DNA from: Sphingomonas sp. LT1P40
Lineage (GTDB): Bacteria; Pseudomonadota; Alphaproteobacteria; Sphingomonadales; Sphingomonadaceae
Direction of reading: 5' to 3'
Length of the DNA: 64,000 bases
Assembly (NCBI RefSeq): GCF_036663835.1
Contig: NZ_JAXOJT010000001.1
Location: forward strand, 1,612,001-1,676,000
The notes under the pieces were generated by a model, which was given only the letters and a program-made list of their open reading frames with translations, was not told the origin of the DNA and made no database searches. Position 1 is the first letter of the stretch; every line of letters begins with the position of its first letter. The position numbers were made by a program, and so were the translations under genes. Shown here piece after piece: positions 35,592 to 44,619 of the stretch.

Positions 35592-36495
35592 CCTGCTCGT
35601 CGGTCTCGCGCTGGCAGCTTCGCCGATGCCGCCGGGCGAGCGCGCCGCCTGTCACGACCGCTATGGCCAGCGCATCTGCACCACCCCCGCCCTCGCCCCG
35701 CTGCGCGCCGAAATCGCACAGAAATTCGCCGCCGTCCTCGCCACCGGGAACCGCAGCGCGACCTGGCAGGCGCGGCACGATGCGGTGCTGCGCGAGGTGA
35801 AAGGCGGCCGTGACTACGAGAGCAAGCGTCTGTCGGACGACGGCATCGCGCAGATCTTCCGCGACCATATCGCCGACCTCGACAAGGCGATCGAACAGGC
35901 CAAAGGCGTTCGTACGATGGTCAAGACGCCATCCGCCACCGGCGACATCTGCATGTCGAAATGGCTCGACCGCGGCTGTCGCGTTACCGCATCGGGCGTG
36001 TTGCGCGCAAAGGACGGGCGCAAAATCTATTGGCAGATGCAGGACGGCGCGTCTGGCCTGGACGGCATCGGCGCCGGTATCATCCTGTGGGCGGGCAGCG
36101 GCTATGGCACCGCCAAACTGATCGGTTATTCGTTCGACGGCGTTACCTACGAATCCCCGCGCATGACGGGCGACGGCATGATCTGGGTCCCGGGCCGGGT
36201 GATCGGCACGGGCAACGGCAATGCCGACCTGTTGTTCCGGTTCAACGCGGTAGCGGGATGGGGGGATATCGAACTCGAGAGCTGGTGGAGCACCCTGCCC
36301 GCCCGACTGCCGAAGGGCTTCGGCGTGTGGAAAGGCGTCGAATATGACTTCGAGGGACTCGCCGCGACCAGCAAGCTGTGGCGCGACAAGGATCCCAATT
36401 GCTGCCCCAGCGGCGGCGAGGTGATGCTCGATTTCGAGATCGAAGGTCGCAAACTGGTGCTGAACGACGTTCGCCCGGACATCGTCGAAAAATAG
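35581..36495 (+). CDS. Secreted protein of unknown function
   Basis: A 304-residue protein with a short signal peptide (MFASLLVGLALAASP). After it comes a cysteine-bearing segment (AACHDRYGQRICTTP) and a helical stretch to about residue 110, then a beta-rich domain with two more cysteines (DICMSKWLDRGCRV) and a late CC pair (PNCCPSG), suggesting disulfides in the periplasm. The N-terminal RICTTPALAPLRAEIAQKF segment loosely recalls LprI-type lysozyme-inhibitor-like domains; that is weak. No enzyme motif is visible. It overlaps the 50-residue secreted ORF upstream and precedes typA. Confidence 0.75.
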   Translation: MFASLLVGLALAASPMPPGERAACHDRYGQRICTTPALAPLRAEIAQKFAAVLATGNRSATWQARHDAVLREVKGGRDYESKRLSDDGIAQIFRDHIADLDKAIEQAKGVRTMVKTPSATGDICMSKWLDRGCRVTASGVLRAKDGRKIYWQMQDGASGLDGIGAGIILWAGSGYGTAKLIGYSFDGVTYESPRMTGDGMIWVPGRVIGTGNGNADLLFRFNAVAGWGDIELESWWSTLPARLPKGFGVWKGVEYDFEGLAATSKLWRDKDPNCCPSGGEVMLDFEIEGRKLVLNDVRPDIVEK

Positions 36496-36590
36496 GCACC
36501 CGGCGCAAAGGATTGAGAACCCTTCCCGCATCGCACAAATTGCGCTAAGGGCGCGCCCGACCCGCACTCCTGCGGCATTCAGGATATCCT

Positions 36591-38411
36591 ATGAACCTCC
36601 GCAACGTGGCGATTATCGCCCACGTCGATCATGGCAAGACCACGCTCGTCGACCAGCTCTTCCGCCAGTCCGGCACCTTCCGCGACAACCAGCGCATCGA
36701 AGAGCGCGCGATGGACTCGAACGACCTCGAAAAAGAGCGCGGAATTACGATTCTCGCCAAGTGCACCTCGGTCGAGTGGGAAGGCACCCGCATCAACATC
36801 GTCGATACGCCGGGCCACGCCGATTTCGGCGGTGAGGTCGAGCGCATCCTGTCGATGGTCGATGGCGTCATCCTGCTGGTCGACGCGTCGGAAGGCGCGA
36901 TGCCGCAGACCAAGTTTGTGACCGGCAAGGCGCTGGCGCTGGGCCTGAAGCCGATCGTCGTCGTCAACAAGGTCGATCGCCCCGACGAGCGCATTCAGGA
37001 AGTGCTGGACGAAGTGTTCGACCTGTTCGTCAGTTTGGAAGCCAGCGACGAACAGCTTGATTTCCCAGTGCTTTATGCGTCGGGCCGCAACGGCTATGCC
37101 AATGAGAACGACTATACGCTGCGTGAGGGGACGCTGCGTCCGCTGTTCCAGAAGATCGTCGATCATGTGCCGCCGCCCTCGGCCGATCCGGACGGGCCGT
37201 TCAAGTTTCTGGTGACGCTGCTCGACCGCGACAACTTCCTCGGTCGCATCCTGACCGGTCTGGTCTTCTCCGGCTCGGTCAAGACCAATCAGGCGATCCA
37301 TGCGCTGGATAATGACGGCAAGATCGTCGAGACCGGACGCGCATCGAAGATCATGACCTTCCGTGGCCTTGAGCGCGTGCCGACCGACGAGGCCAATGCC
37401 GGCGATATCATCAGCCTGGCCGGCCTGACCGTGGCGACCGTTTCCAACACCATCGCCGACCCGTCGGTGACGGAGCCGCTGCACGCACAGGCGATCGATC
37501 CGCCGACGCTGTCGATGCGCTTTGCCGTGAACGATTCGCCGATGGCGGGACGTGAGGGCAGCAAGGTGACGAGCCGCATGATCCGCGACCGTCTGGCCCG
37601 CGAAGCCGAATCGAACGTGGCGATCAAGGTGACCGAGAGCGACGACAAGGACAGCTTCGAAGTCGCCGGTCGCGGCGAGCTTCAGCTGGGCGTCCTCATC
37701 GAGACGATGCGCCGCGAAGGGTTCGAGCTCGGCATCAGCCGCCCGCGCGTGCTGTTCCGTGAGGACGAGGACGGCAAGAAGACCGAGCCGTACGAAACCG
37801 TCATCATCGACGTGGACGAGGAATATTCCGGCACGGTCGTCGAGAAGATGAACATCCGCAAGGCCGAGATGACCGACATGCGCCCTTCGGGCGGCGGCAA
37901 GACCCGCATCACGTTCAGCGCCCCGTCGCGTGGCATGATCGGCTATCACGGCGAATTCCTGTCGGACACACGCGGCACCGGCATCATGAACCGGCTGTTC
38001 GAGAAATACGGGCCGCACAAGGGCAAGATCGAGGGCCGCAAGAACGGCGTGCTGATCTCCAACGGTTCGGGCGAGGCCAATGCCTATGCGCTCGGCCCGC
38101 TGGAAGAGCGCGGCATCCTGATGGTCGGCGTCGGCGAGGCGCTGTACGAAGGCATGATCATCGGCGAAAACGCCAAGCCGGAAGACCTTGAGGTCAACCC
38201 GATGAAGTCGAAACAGCTGACCAACTTCCGCTCGACCGGCAAGGACGACGCGATCCGGCTGACCCCGGCATGGAAGCTGACGTTGGAACAGGCGATCGCC
38301 TATATCGACGATGATGAGATGGTCGAAGTGACGCCAAAGAACATCCGCCTGCGCAAGCGCTTCCTCGACCCGAACGAGCGCAAGAAGATGTCGCGGGCAA
38401 AGGCGGCGTAA
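36591..38411 (+). CDS. typA: Ribosome-associated GTPase TypA/BipA
   Basis: A 606-residue translational GTPase involved in 50S assembly and growth under stress or cold. G1 is AHVDHGKTT at residues 10-18, the switch I region [11 protein letters not shown]3 [11 protein letters not shown] and G4 NKVD. The elongation-factor-like domains II-III-V follow, and the unique C-terminal domain contains [19 protein letters not shown], typical of BipA. AGGA lies seven bases upstream of the ATG. It ends before a strong intrinsic terminator. Confidence 0.98.
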   Translation: MNLRNVAIIAHVDHGKTTLVDQLFRQSGTFRDNQRIEERAMDSNDLEKERGITILAKCTSVEWEGTRINIVDTPGHADFGGEVERILSMVDGVILLVDASEGAMPQTKFVTGKALALGLKPIVVVNKVDRPDERIQEVLDEVFDLFVSLEASDEQLDFPVLYASGRNGYANENDYTLREGTLRPLFQKIVDHVPPPSADPDGPFKFLVTLLDRDNFLGRILTGLVFSGSVKTNQAIHALDNDGKIVETGRASKIMTFRGLERVPTDEANAGDIISLAGLTVATVSNTIADPSVTEPLHAQAIDPPTLSMRFAVNDSPMAGREGSKVTSRMIRDRLAREAESNVAIKVTESDDKDSFEVAGRGELQLGVLIETMRREGFELGISRPRVLFREDEDGKKTEPYETVIIDVDEEYSGTVVEKMNIRKAEMTDMRPSGGGKTRITFSAPSRGMIGYHGEFLSDTRGTGIMNRLFEKYGPHKGKIEGRKNGVLISNGSGEANAYALGPLEERGILMVGVGEALYEGMIIGENAKPEDLEVNPMKSKQLTNFRSTGKDDAIRLTPAWKLTLEQAIAYIDDDEMVEVTPKNIRLRKRFLDPNERKKMSRAKAA

Positions 38412-38438
38412 GCCCTCCAAATCCGCTTTGAGATTGGG

Positions 38439-38466
38439 AAAACGCCGGGGGAAACTCCGGCGTTTT
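38439..38466 (+). terminator. Rho-independent terminator of typA
   Basis: AAAACGCCGG (38439-38448) pairs perfectly with CCGGCGTTTT (38457-38466) around GGGAAACT, 27 bases after the typA stop, followed by CTTTG. The 15-mer CGCCGGGGGAAACTC inside it recurs exactly in the hairpin at 40.5 kb. Confidence 0.88.
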
Positions 38467-38662
38467 CTTTGTCTGCGCACGGTGACCGCCCCCGATTCGC
38501 CCCCCGAATCACAACGCTGGGTCCACGCCATCGGCATCGACCCACCGCATGATGCGCTCGAATCGCCCGTAGAAACGGCGGAGTCGGCCATGCTGTTCAT
38601 CTGCGCGAAAGGTGCGCCTGAACAGTCACGCCGCAACAGATCGCGTATTGAGGAGTAAGCAT

Positions 38663-39538
38663 ATGCGTGTCGTTTCCGGAAATCCGAAAGCCGTTTTGGC
38701 GCTGGCCCTGCTGGCCGGGGCCGCGCCCGTGACGGCGCAGACGCAGGAACAGCCCCCCGCTGACGTGTCCATCTATGGATCGGCCCCGCCTGCGCCAGTG
38801 GCCGCCGAGATGACGCCGGGGCCGGAGATCAAGGGCATCATTTCCGCACGCCGCGACGACAAAATGCAGGTGACCACCCCCGACGGCAACAAGACGGTCG
38901 TCGCGGTGACCGACGCGACCCAGGTCAGGGGCAGCGGCGGCTTTCTGGGCCTTGGCCGCAGCAAGCTTGCCACCGACGCATTGCTCAACGGCCTGCCGGT
39001 GACGGTCAGGACGATGCAGGCGGGCGACACGCTGGTGGCGAGCCAGATCAAGGTGCAGAACAAGGACCTGAAGTTCGCGTCGATGATCCGCAACGGCACC
39101 GACCAGCGGTTCGAGGAACAGACCGCCGCGACCGATGCGCTGCGCAGCCGCGTGGGCGACATCGACCAGTATAACGTCAAGGGCACGACCAACGTGAACT
39201 TCGACACCGGCAAGGCGGTGCTGACGGCGCAGGCGAAGGCCGATCTGTGCGCCGCGGCGACCAGTGCCGAGGCGATGGACAACGCCGTGCTGCTGGTCGT
39301 CGGCTATACCGACGCAACGGGAAGCCAGGAATTCAATCAGACGCTGAGCGAAAAGCGCGCCAGCAGCGTCATCAATTATCTGCAACAGGCGTGCAAATGG
39401 AAACCCTATCGTGTGCTGACCCCCACCGGCATGGCCGAAGCCGATCCGCTGGCGGACAACGAAACGCCACAGGGCAAGGCACAGAACCGGCGCGTGGCGG
39501 TGAATGTGCTGGTGAGCAAGGCGGTGGACGGGTTGTGA
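38663..39538 (+). CDS. OmpA-family outer-membrane/peptidoglycan-binding protein
   Basis: A 291-residue exported protein. Start at ATG 38663, with GAGGAG nine bases before; signal peptide VLALALLAGAAPVTAQ. A middle domain (about 45-150) of DUF5666-like beta character precedes a C-terminal OmpA domain with NFDTGKAVLTAQAKADL, GYTDATGSQEFNQTLSEKRA and QNRRVAVNV, the residues that bind diaminopimelate in peptidoglycan. The last 60 codons are duplicated at 40263-40442 beyond the toxin-antitoxin pair. Confidence 0.9.
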   Translation: MRVVSGNPKAVLALALLAGAAPVTAQTQEQPPADVSIYGSAPPAPVAAEMTPGPEIKGIISARRDDKMQVTTPDGNKTVVAVTDATQVRGSGGFLGLGRSKLATDALLNGLPVTVRTMQAGDTLVASQIKVQNKDLKFASMIRNGTDQRFEEQTAATDALRSRVGDIDQYNVKGTTNVNFDTGKAVLTAQAKADLCAAATSAEAMDNAVLLVVGYTDATGSQEFNQTLSEKRASSVINYLQQACKWKPYRVLTPTGMAEADPLADNETPQGKAQNRRVAVNVLVSKAVDGL

Positions 39539-39577
39539 TGGGTTGCGCTTAGTCAGGAGTTTGACTAACTTCGCTTC

Positions 39578-39835
39578 ATGACCGCCACCGTCAGTGTTCA
39601 TGAAGCGAAAACGCACCTGTCCCGCCTGATCGAGCGCGTGCTCGCGGGCGAGGAGGTCGTGATTTCGCGCAACAAGGAGCCGGTGGTGCGGTTGGTGCGC
39701 GAGGCGCCGCCGAAGACGAACGTCCGACGCATTGGCACGATGAAGGGGCGGCTAGGTGAACTGAGCGACGAGGCCATGGCACCTTTGCCAGATGAATTTC
39801 TCGGTCTCGATCTGTGGGGTGGCAAGCCGCTTTGA
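39578..39835 (+). CDS. Phd/YefM-type antitoxin
   Basis: An 85-residue antitoxin. It starts MTATVSVHEAKTHLSRLIER, the typical Phd N-terminal DNA-binding/dimerisation domain, with ISRNKEPVVRLV in the middle and an acidic C-terminal tail that would wrap the toxin. Such antitoxins repress their own promoter together with the toxin. The TGA stop overlaps the toxin's probable TTG start (TTGA). It sits 39 bases after the ompA-family gene. Confidence 0.93.
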   Translation: MTATVSVHEAKTHLSRLIERVLAGEEVVISRNKEPVVRLVREAPPKTNVRRIGTMKGRLGELSDEAMAPLPDEFLGLDLWGGKPL

Positions 39836-40215
39836 GGGTGTTGCTGGACACGCACACCCTGTTCTGGATGCTGCGCGACGATCGGCGCCTTTCGCGCCGC
39901 GCCGCTACTGCTATCCAGAAGGCGGACGAGGTTCTGGTCAGCGCGGTCTCAGGCTATGAAATTTGTCTGAAGTACCGCCTGGGCAAGATGCCCGAAGCGG
40001 CGGCACTGGCCGAGGCATTCGAGGCGGAAGTCGCTCGCGCGGATTGCACTCAGCTGCCAGTTAAGCTTGATCACGCGGTCGCGGCGGGAAAACTGGACCT
40101 GTCCCATCGCGACCCGTTCGACCGGTTGCTGATCGCGCAGTCGCTGGTCGAGGGCGTGCCGCTGGTTTCGAACGAGACGCTGTTCGACGGGTATGGGGTG
40201 GAGCGGATTTGGTGA
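39832..40215 (+). CDS. PIN-domain toxin
   Basis: A 127-residue VapC-like PIN ribonuclease. Acidic residues are in place: LLDTHTLFW (first Asp), SAVSGYEICLKYRLGKM (Glu), and SHRDPFDRLLIAQSL (Asp pair), followed by LVSNETLF. The start TTG 39832 overlaps the antitoxin stop; GTG 39838 is an alternative. PIN toxins of this LDTHxLLW subgroup pair with Phd-type antitoxins, as here. Substrate RNA unknown. Confidence 0.92.
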   Translation: MRVLLDTHTLFWMLRDDRRLSRRAATAIQKADEVLVSAVSGYEICLKYRLGKMPEAAALAEAFEAEVARADCTQLPVKLDHAVAAGKLDLSHRDPFDRLLIAQSLVEGVPLVSNETLFDGYGVERIW

Positions 40216-40253
40216 GGGATGCGATGCGCCTGTGGCGTAGAATTAGCGCTTAA

Positions 40254-40442
40254 GGAGCGCGCGCCAGCACCGTCATCAATTACTTTCAACAGGCGTGCGG
40301 CTGGAAACCCTATCGCGTGCTGACCTCCACCGGCATCTCCGAAGCCGACCCGCTGGCGGATAACGAGACGCCGCAGGGTGAGGCACAGAACCGGCGCGTG
40401 GCGGTGAATGTGCTGGTGAGCAAGGCGGTGGATGGGTTGTGA
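40254..40442 (+). pseudogene. Headless duplicate of the ompA-family 3' end
   Basis: Codons 40263-40442 match the last 60 codons of the ompA-family gene (39359-39538) without indels: by hand count 18 differences in 180 bases, eight of the differing codons being silent. An in-frame TAA at 40251-40253 cuts it off upstream, and no start codon or signal peptide is present. The divergence suggests an old paralog whose 5' part was lost, with the toxin-antitoxin pair now in between. Confidence 0.85.
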
Positions 40443-40493
40443 TGGGTTCGGACTAAAACGTCCTTAGTCCGTCGGCTTAGATTGAAGTTGAAG

Positions 40494-40525
40494 AGCGCCG
40501 GGGGAAACTCTGGCGCTTTTATTTT
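40494..40525 (+). terminator. Hairpin with T-rich tail, related to the typA terminator
   Basis: AGCGCC (40494-40499) pairs with GGCGCT (40512-40517), followed by TTTATTTT. It shares the exact 15-mer CGCCGGGGGAAACTC with the typA terminator. It would terminate transcripts from the toxin-antitoxin/ompA-remnant side, insulating the TIR gene. The rest of 40216-40574 holds the ompA remnant and an AT-rich stretch (TAGTTTATAT near 40558) that may be the TIR promoter. Confidence 0.7.
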
Positions 40526-40574
40526 CAGGTAAGCGGCTTGCGATGAGCGCCCTGTAATAGTTTATATCGTCCCC

Positions 40575-42440
40575 ATGACAAACGACGAGCTTCCAACCTT
40601 CAACGATTTTCTCTCTCAGCTTTACACAATCCGAGACGATTCTGCTGCTCGGGCGAAAGCGCAGGCAAATGCCATTACCGCCCAAAATGCCGCGAGAGGG
40701 CTGCTGCGGTCAGGTGCCACGCTAAAGGCACTAGCTTCTCTAATCGAAACCGAGTTTGATAATTCGCTCACCGCAATTCTTACGCTTCTGCGGCATATCA
40801 AATCGGTGCGAACCATCGACTATCAGGCATGTCGAAACCAAGCCCTCTTGCAAGCTCGTGAATTAACAACCGTGCTGCGCGGAGCGACTGATCTCGAAAA
40901 ATGGTTTAAAATGATCGGGCGAGGTTCTGCGACCGACATAATAGATAAACGTCTCGACATACTCCATCAGAAAACCGAATATCGCTTTCGGCAATTCGAT
41001 GTTGGGCTAGATCAAGTTGGCGCGACGAAGAACGATACAATAACACCTACCACTACGCGCCTTCAACGGCGTCTCGATGATCGGCGCGCATGGTTCCAAA
41101 ACGAGTGGTTTTTCAAATGGCACCATATAGGCGGCGATAAAATCGTCGAGATCGACCAGTTCAACGGTAAGAAAGCTTGCTACTCCGGGATCGCGTTCTT
41201 CGGCACTCCGCGCAACATTTACTGGGAATTGATTGCTCAAGGCGTGAGGAAGGAGATCATCGACCAGCTTGGTTGGGTTGAGGAATCCGTCAAAGGCTAT
41301 GATCGAAGCGTTGCGATTCGGGCCATTGATCAGTGCGCAGGACTTCTAGCCAGCTTTGCAAGAAGCATCCGTCGTGAAGCAGTCGCCAAGGACCGTATCC
41401 TTCGTGGCGATGGCAGAACCTTCCCCGCCTCTGAGGATCTCGGCCGCTGGCATGGAACGACTGATGGAGAAGTTTTTGCCCAGGCAAAGGCTTTAAAGGC
41501 GGCGCTGTTTCCCACGACCGTTTCCGATCTTCACATCACGCAGTTATCGGCGTCGGGTGAGAACATGGATCGTGAAACACGATCATTTCAGGTCGCACTC
41601 TCCTTCGCTGGCGAACAGCGAGCATATGTTCGCAACGTCGCAACAGCCCTAGCAGCGCGACATATCTCGGTTTTCTATGATGAATTTGAATCAAACGCAC
41701 TTTGGGGAAAAGACGGGGCCGAGCATTTTCATCAGATTTATTCAAGAGCCTCTCAATACGTCGTGATGTTTATCTCGGCTGATTATGTCCAGAAGGCTTG
41801 GACGCGGCAGGAACGACGGTCAGCCATCAGTCGGCAAATGAAAGATGACGCAGAATACATACTTCCTGTGCGATTCGATCATACCGAGGTGCCTGGTCTC
41901 CCTGACACGCTTCAGTACCTCCTCGCCGACCGCTTCACACCGGCAGAACTCGCTTTGGAAATCGCTAAGAAAATTGGCGTTCGGCCGACGATAGGCAAGG
42001 CCTCCGATGTTCCACCTCCAGCCTCAGGTTCAATGTCAGGCGAGGTGACGTTCGACTATAGCGCTTATAATGGCCGGTACATAATCGGGAGCGGAGCAAC
42101 CACATTCGAAACCGCGTGGTCGAAAGCTAGTGATAAAAGCATCCATCTGATGAACGATCCACCGTCCATTCACGGCGTCGCGATCGCTCGCGGCGCAAAG
42201 AGTTTTGACGAGATTAGCGACGCATCGGATTATGATTTTACGTCTCGAGTGCGCACAGTAAAAACCGGCGAAATTGCGGTGCTGCGCAACTCAAACGACT
42301 TCTACGCTGCGGTTCAAATTATACACATTGAGGACGACAGCCGAGGCGCATCGAGCGATGCCCTAACTCTCCGCTATACGATTTTGCCAACGGGCGAGAA
42401 GAACTTCACCTTGCAGATGAGCGAAGCGACAATGGCGTAA
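40575..42440 (+). CDS. TIR-domain protein, probable antiphage-type effector
   Basis: A 621-residue soluble protein in three parts. Residues 1-330: mostly helical region of unknown family, with NGKKACYSGIAFFGTPRNIY in its middle. Residues 337-468: a TIR domain (FQVALSFAGEQRAYVRNVA, HISVFYDEFESNALWGKDGA, YVVMFISADYV, EYILPVRFDHTEVPGL); a glutamate in the GKDGAEHFHQIYSRAS segment could be the NADase catalytic residue. Residues 490-617: a beta-rich C-terminal domain (VTFDYSAYNGRYIIGSGATT, FETAWSKASD). Bacterial TIR proteins commonly deplete NAD+ or make cyclic-ADP-ribose signals in phage defence; that role here is inference. Base composition is clearly lower in GC than neighbours (32 of 60 in line 40621-40680), pointing to transfer. 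No partner gene is adjacent. Confidence 0.85.
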   Translation: MTNDELPTFNDFLSQLYTIRDDSAARAKAQANAITAQNAARGLLRSGATLKALASLIETEFDNSLTAILTLLRHIKSVRTIDYQACRNQALLQARELTTVLRGATDLEKWFKMIGRGSATDIIDKRLDILHQKTEYRFRQFDVGLDQVGATKNDTITPTTTRLQRRLDDRRAWFQNEWFFKWHHIGGDKIVEIDQFNGKKACYSGIAFFGTPRNIYWELIAQGVRKEIIDQLGWVEESVKGYDRSVAIRAIDQCAGLLASFARSIRREAVAKDRILRGDGRTFPASEDLGRWHGTTDGEVFAQAKALKAALFPTTVSDLHITQLSASGENMDRETRSFQVALSFAGEQRAYVRNVATALAARHISVFYDEFESNALWGKDGAEHFHQIYSRASQYVVMFISADYVQKAWTRQERRSAISRQMKDDAEYILPVRFDHTEVPGLPDTLQYLLADRFTPAELALEIAKKIGVRPTIGKASDVPPPASGSMSGEVTFDYSAYNGRYIIGSGATTFETAWSKASDKSIHLMNDPPSIHGVAIARGAKSFDEISDASDYDFTSRVRTVKTGEIAVLRNSNDFYAAVQIIHIEDDSRGASSDALTLRYTILPTGEKNFTLQMSEATMA

Positions 42441-42500
42441 AAAATGCACCGCGAGGCGCGGCACCTAAGAACAAAACAAAAACAAAATACTTTCCTACAA

Positions 42501-42510
42501 CCCCCCCCCC
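42501..42510. repeat. Run of ten C
   Basis: A homopolymer of ten C at 42501-42510 in the gap between the TIR gene and the small HTH gene, flanked by A-rich sequence. Possible slippage site or sequencing weak point. The remaining gap holds no visible gene. Confidence 0.9.
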
Positions 42511-42555
42511 TTGCCTACACCCTGATCGGTTGAGCGAATCGCATCGGAGGGAAGC

Positions 42556-42873
42556 ATGCAGAACCGGGTTCCCGTGAAGCGCGAGGATCGTCCTGCGCTG
42601 CCTGACTTTGCGCCGGTCCCGCGCAAGACCAACCGCCATGACGGGTGGACGCCGGAGCGGCAGCGCGCGTTTATCGAGGCGCTGGCGGATACGGGGTCGG
42701 TCCGGCGGGCGGCCACGATGGTGAATATGTCGCAGGCGAACGCCTATACGCTGCGGCGGGCGGCGGGGGCGGAGAGCTTTCGCGCGGCGTGGGATGCGGC
42801 GCTGGACTATGGGCTGTTACGGCTGAAGGATATTGCGCCCCCCTGCCCCTCCCGCGAAAGCGGGAGGGGTTGA
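42556..42873 (+). CDS. Small helix-turn-helix protein, probably truncated
   Basis: A 105-residue frame whose first about 92 residues look coding: RHDGWTPERQRAFIEALADT, GSVRRAATMVNMSQANAYTLRR (a helix-turn-helix) and AGAESFRAAWDAALDYGLLRLKDIA. This pattern is like terminase-small-subunit or transposase-type HTH proteins that normally continue. Here the last codons (PPCPSRESGRG) are encoded by the GC-rich palindrome at 42846-42869, so the 3' part appears replaced by a repeat. Converges on ruvB. Function unknown. Confidence 0.6.
   Translation: MQNRVPVKREDRPALPDFAPVPRKTNRHDGWTPERQRAFIEALADTGSVRRAATMVNMSQANAYTLRRAAGAESFRAAWDAALDYGLLRLKDIAPPCPSRESGRG
42846..42869. repeat. Extragenic palindrome with GAAA loop
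   Basis: CCCCTCCCGC, GAAA, GCGGGAGGGG: a perfect 10-bp stem at the end of the HTH frame and 12 bases from the ruvB stop. Same general type as the repeat at 61.0 kb (CCCCCGC-GAAA-GCGGGGG). Confidence 0.85.
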
Positions 42874-42880
42874 GTGAGGA

Positions 42881-43903
42881 CTAGGTGTCGAACAGCCCCT
42901 CCTGCGCACCCGCTGGCGGGTTGAGGCCGAGATGCTTCCAGCCGGCCGCGTTGAGGCAGCGGCCGCGCGCGGTGCGGGCGATCAGGCCGATCTGGATCAG
43001 GTACGGTTCGATCACCTCCTCGACCGTGTCGCGCGGTTCGGACAGGCCGGCGGCGAGCGTCTCGACCCCGACCGGGCCACCGCGATAGATGTCCGCGATC
43101 ATCATGAGGTAGCGCCGGTCCATCGCGTCGAGGCCGAGCGCGTCGACCTCCAGCCGGTTGAGCGCGGAGTCGGCGGCGCGGGCATCGACGGTGGCGACCC
43201 CGGCAACATTGGCGAAATCGCGGACCCGGCGCAGCAGCCGCCCGGCAATGCGTGGGGTTCCGCGTGAGCGTCGTGCAATCTCGGTCGCGCCATCGTCAGA
43301 CACGTGCAGGTCGAGCAGCCCGGCGGCGCGGGTGACAACGCGTTGCAGTTCCTCGACGGTGTAGAATTGCAGGCGGACGGGGATGCCGAAACGGTCGCGC
43401 AGGGGGGTGGTGAGCAGCCCCTGCCGCGTGGTCGCGCCGACCAGGGTGAAGCGGGGCAAGTCGATGCGGACGCTGCGTGCGGACGGGCCTTCGCCGATCA
43501 TCAGGTCGAGCGCGCGGTCCTCCATCGCGGGGTAGAGGACTTCCTCGACCGCGGGGGCGAGACGGTGGATTTCGTCGATGAACAGGACGTCGCCGTCCTC
43601 GAGATTGGTGAGCAACGCGGCAAGATCGCCCGACTTGGCGATGACCGGGCCGGAAGTGGCGCGGAAGCCGACGCCCATTTCGCGCGCGACGATCTGCGCC
43701 AGCGTGGTCTTGCCGAGGCCGGGCGGGCCGAAGAACAGGACATGGTCGAGCGCGTCGCCGCGTTGCTTGGCGGCGTCGATGAACACGCGGAGGTTGTCGC
43801 GGGCGGCGCGCTGGCCGACGAATTCCTCAAGGCTTTTGGGGCGGAGGGCAGCGTCGACGTCCTCCGGACGGCGGGCGGCGGTGAGGATGCGGTCGTCGGT
43901 CAT
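42881..43903 (-). CDS. ruvB: Holliday-junction branch-migration ATPase RuvB
   Basis: A 340-residue AAA+ motor that, with RuvA, drives Holliday-junction branch migration. Walker [10 protein letters not shown], Walker [11 protein letters not shown], sensor 1 GATTRQGLL and the C-terminal winged helix ([19 protein letters not shown]) are all present. ATG 43903 ([12 protein letters not shown]) is chosen; the longer frame runs into the upstream gene. The start shares its A with the stop of the small membrane-protein gene (TGATG), so the two are coupled. Confidence 0.98.
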   Translation of the reverse strand: MTDDRILTAARRPEDVDAALRPKSLEEFVGQRAARDNLRVFIDAAKQRGDALDHVLFFGPPGLGKTTLAQIVAREMGVGFRATSGPVIAKSGDLAALLTNLEDGDVLFIDEIHRLAPAVEEVLYPAMEDRALDLMIGEGPSARSVRIDLPRFTLVGATTRQGLLTTPLRDRFGIPVRLQFYTVEELQRVVTRAAGLLDLHVSDDGATEIARRSRGTPRIAGRLLRRVRDFANVAGVATVDARAADSALNRLEVDALGLDAMDRRYLMMIADIYRGGPVGVETLAAGLSEPRDTVEEVIEPYLIQIGLIARTARGRCLNAAGWKHLGLNPPAGAQEGLFDT

Positions 43904-44214
43904 CAGATGCAGTCCCCGGTATAGGCACACGCAAAGCCGAGCAGGTAGCCGAACAAGCCAAAAGACATGACCGGAATGTAGACCGCCGAGACCAGCAGGC
44001 GCCAAAATACCGGCCAGCGCTGAAGCCAGATCGGAATCAAGCCTGCCAACACGAACGAACCCAACATCCCCCAGCCGAAGTAGCGTGATCGTTCCAAGGC
44101 CTTGAATGAGATCAGACCAGCCGCATCAATCATCACGTATAAACTGACGAGCAACACCGGCACCGCTACGCTCACGAGCGACAGTATAGCCGATCTTAAA
44201 AACGGCCACTCCAT
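43903..44214 (-). CDS. Small membrane protein of unknown function
   Basis: A 103-residue, very hydrophobic protein with three predicted transmembrane segments ([57 protein letters not shown]) and a C-terminus with two cysteines. It lies between the GIY-YIG gene and ruvB and is translationally coupled to ruvB. No family recognised. Confidence 0.7.
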   Translation of the reverse strand: MEWPFLRSAILSLVSVAVPVLLVSLYVMIDAAGLISFKALERSRYFGWGMLGSFVLAGLIPIWLQRWPVFWRLLVSAVYIPVMSFGLFGYLLGFACAYTGDCI

Positions 44215-44223
44215 TACAATTTT

Positions 44224-44253
44224 CCGTCATGCTGAACTTGTTTCAGCATCCAC
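44224..44253. repeat. REP palindrome, left copy flanking the GIY-YIG gene
   Basis: The 30-base sequence starting CCGTCATGCTGAACTTG and ending CAGCATCCAC is an inverted copy of 44620-44649 with one mismatch. Each copy is itself a hairpin (TGCTGAA - 5 bases - TTCAGCA type; one GT change in this copy). It overlaps the 3' end and stop codon of the GIY-YIG gene. Confidence 0.9.
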
Positions 44254-44572
44254 TTCGCCGCGCGCCCGGCGGCAACGGTTCCAGCCCCAGCCCCACCGCA
44301 AGGTCGATCCATTGCGGGTTGTCGGTTTCGATCAGATTGATTTTCCACTGCCGGTGCCAGCGCTTGAGCTGTTTCTCGCGGGCGATGGCTTCGGGCATCG
44401 TGGCGAAGAACTCGTAGCGGACGAGCATGTGGACGTGGTGGTTTGAGGTGAAGCCAGGAATCTCGCCGCTGCGGTGCTGATACAGACGTGCCAGCAGATA
44501 CGCGGTTACGCCGATGTAGAGCGTGCCCATTGGCTGGCTGGCTAGGATATAGACGCAGGGTCGCTTGGGCAT
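44243..44572 (-). CDS. GIY-YIG nuclease-domain protein
   Basis: A 109-residue single-domain protein of the small bacterial GIY-YIG (UPF0213/YhbQ-like) group. The start CVYILASQPMGTLYIGVTAYL carries the motif as VYIL...LYIGVT, with the catalytic arginine region LLARLYQHRSG and KQLKRWHRQWKINLIE near the end. Its reading frame ends inside one 30-bp REP palindrome, and the other copy lies 47 bases upstream of its start, so the gene and repeats form a unit within the ruvA-ruvB interval. The longer frame to 44644 begins inside the repeat and is unlikely to be used. Confidence 0.88.
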   Translation of the reverse strand: MPKRPCVYILASQPMGTLYIGVTAYLLARLYQHRSGEIPGFTSNHHVHMLVRYEFFATMPEAIAREKQLKRWHRQWKINLIETDNPQWIDLAVGLGLEPLPPGARRSGC

Positions 44573-44619
44573 GGCTGCGCTTTCGGTGCAGGAGCCGTGG
44601 GGTTTGCGCGGGTGGCGCG

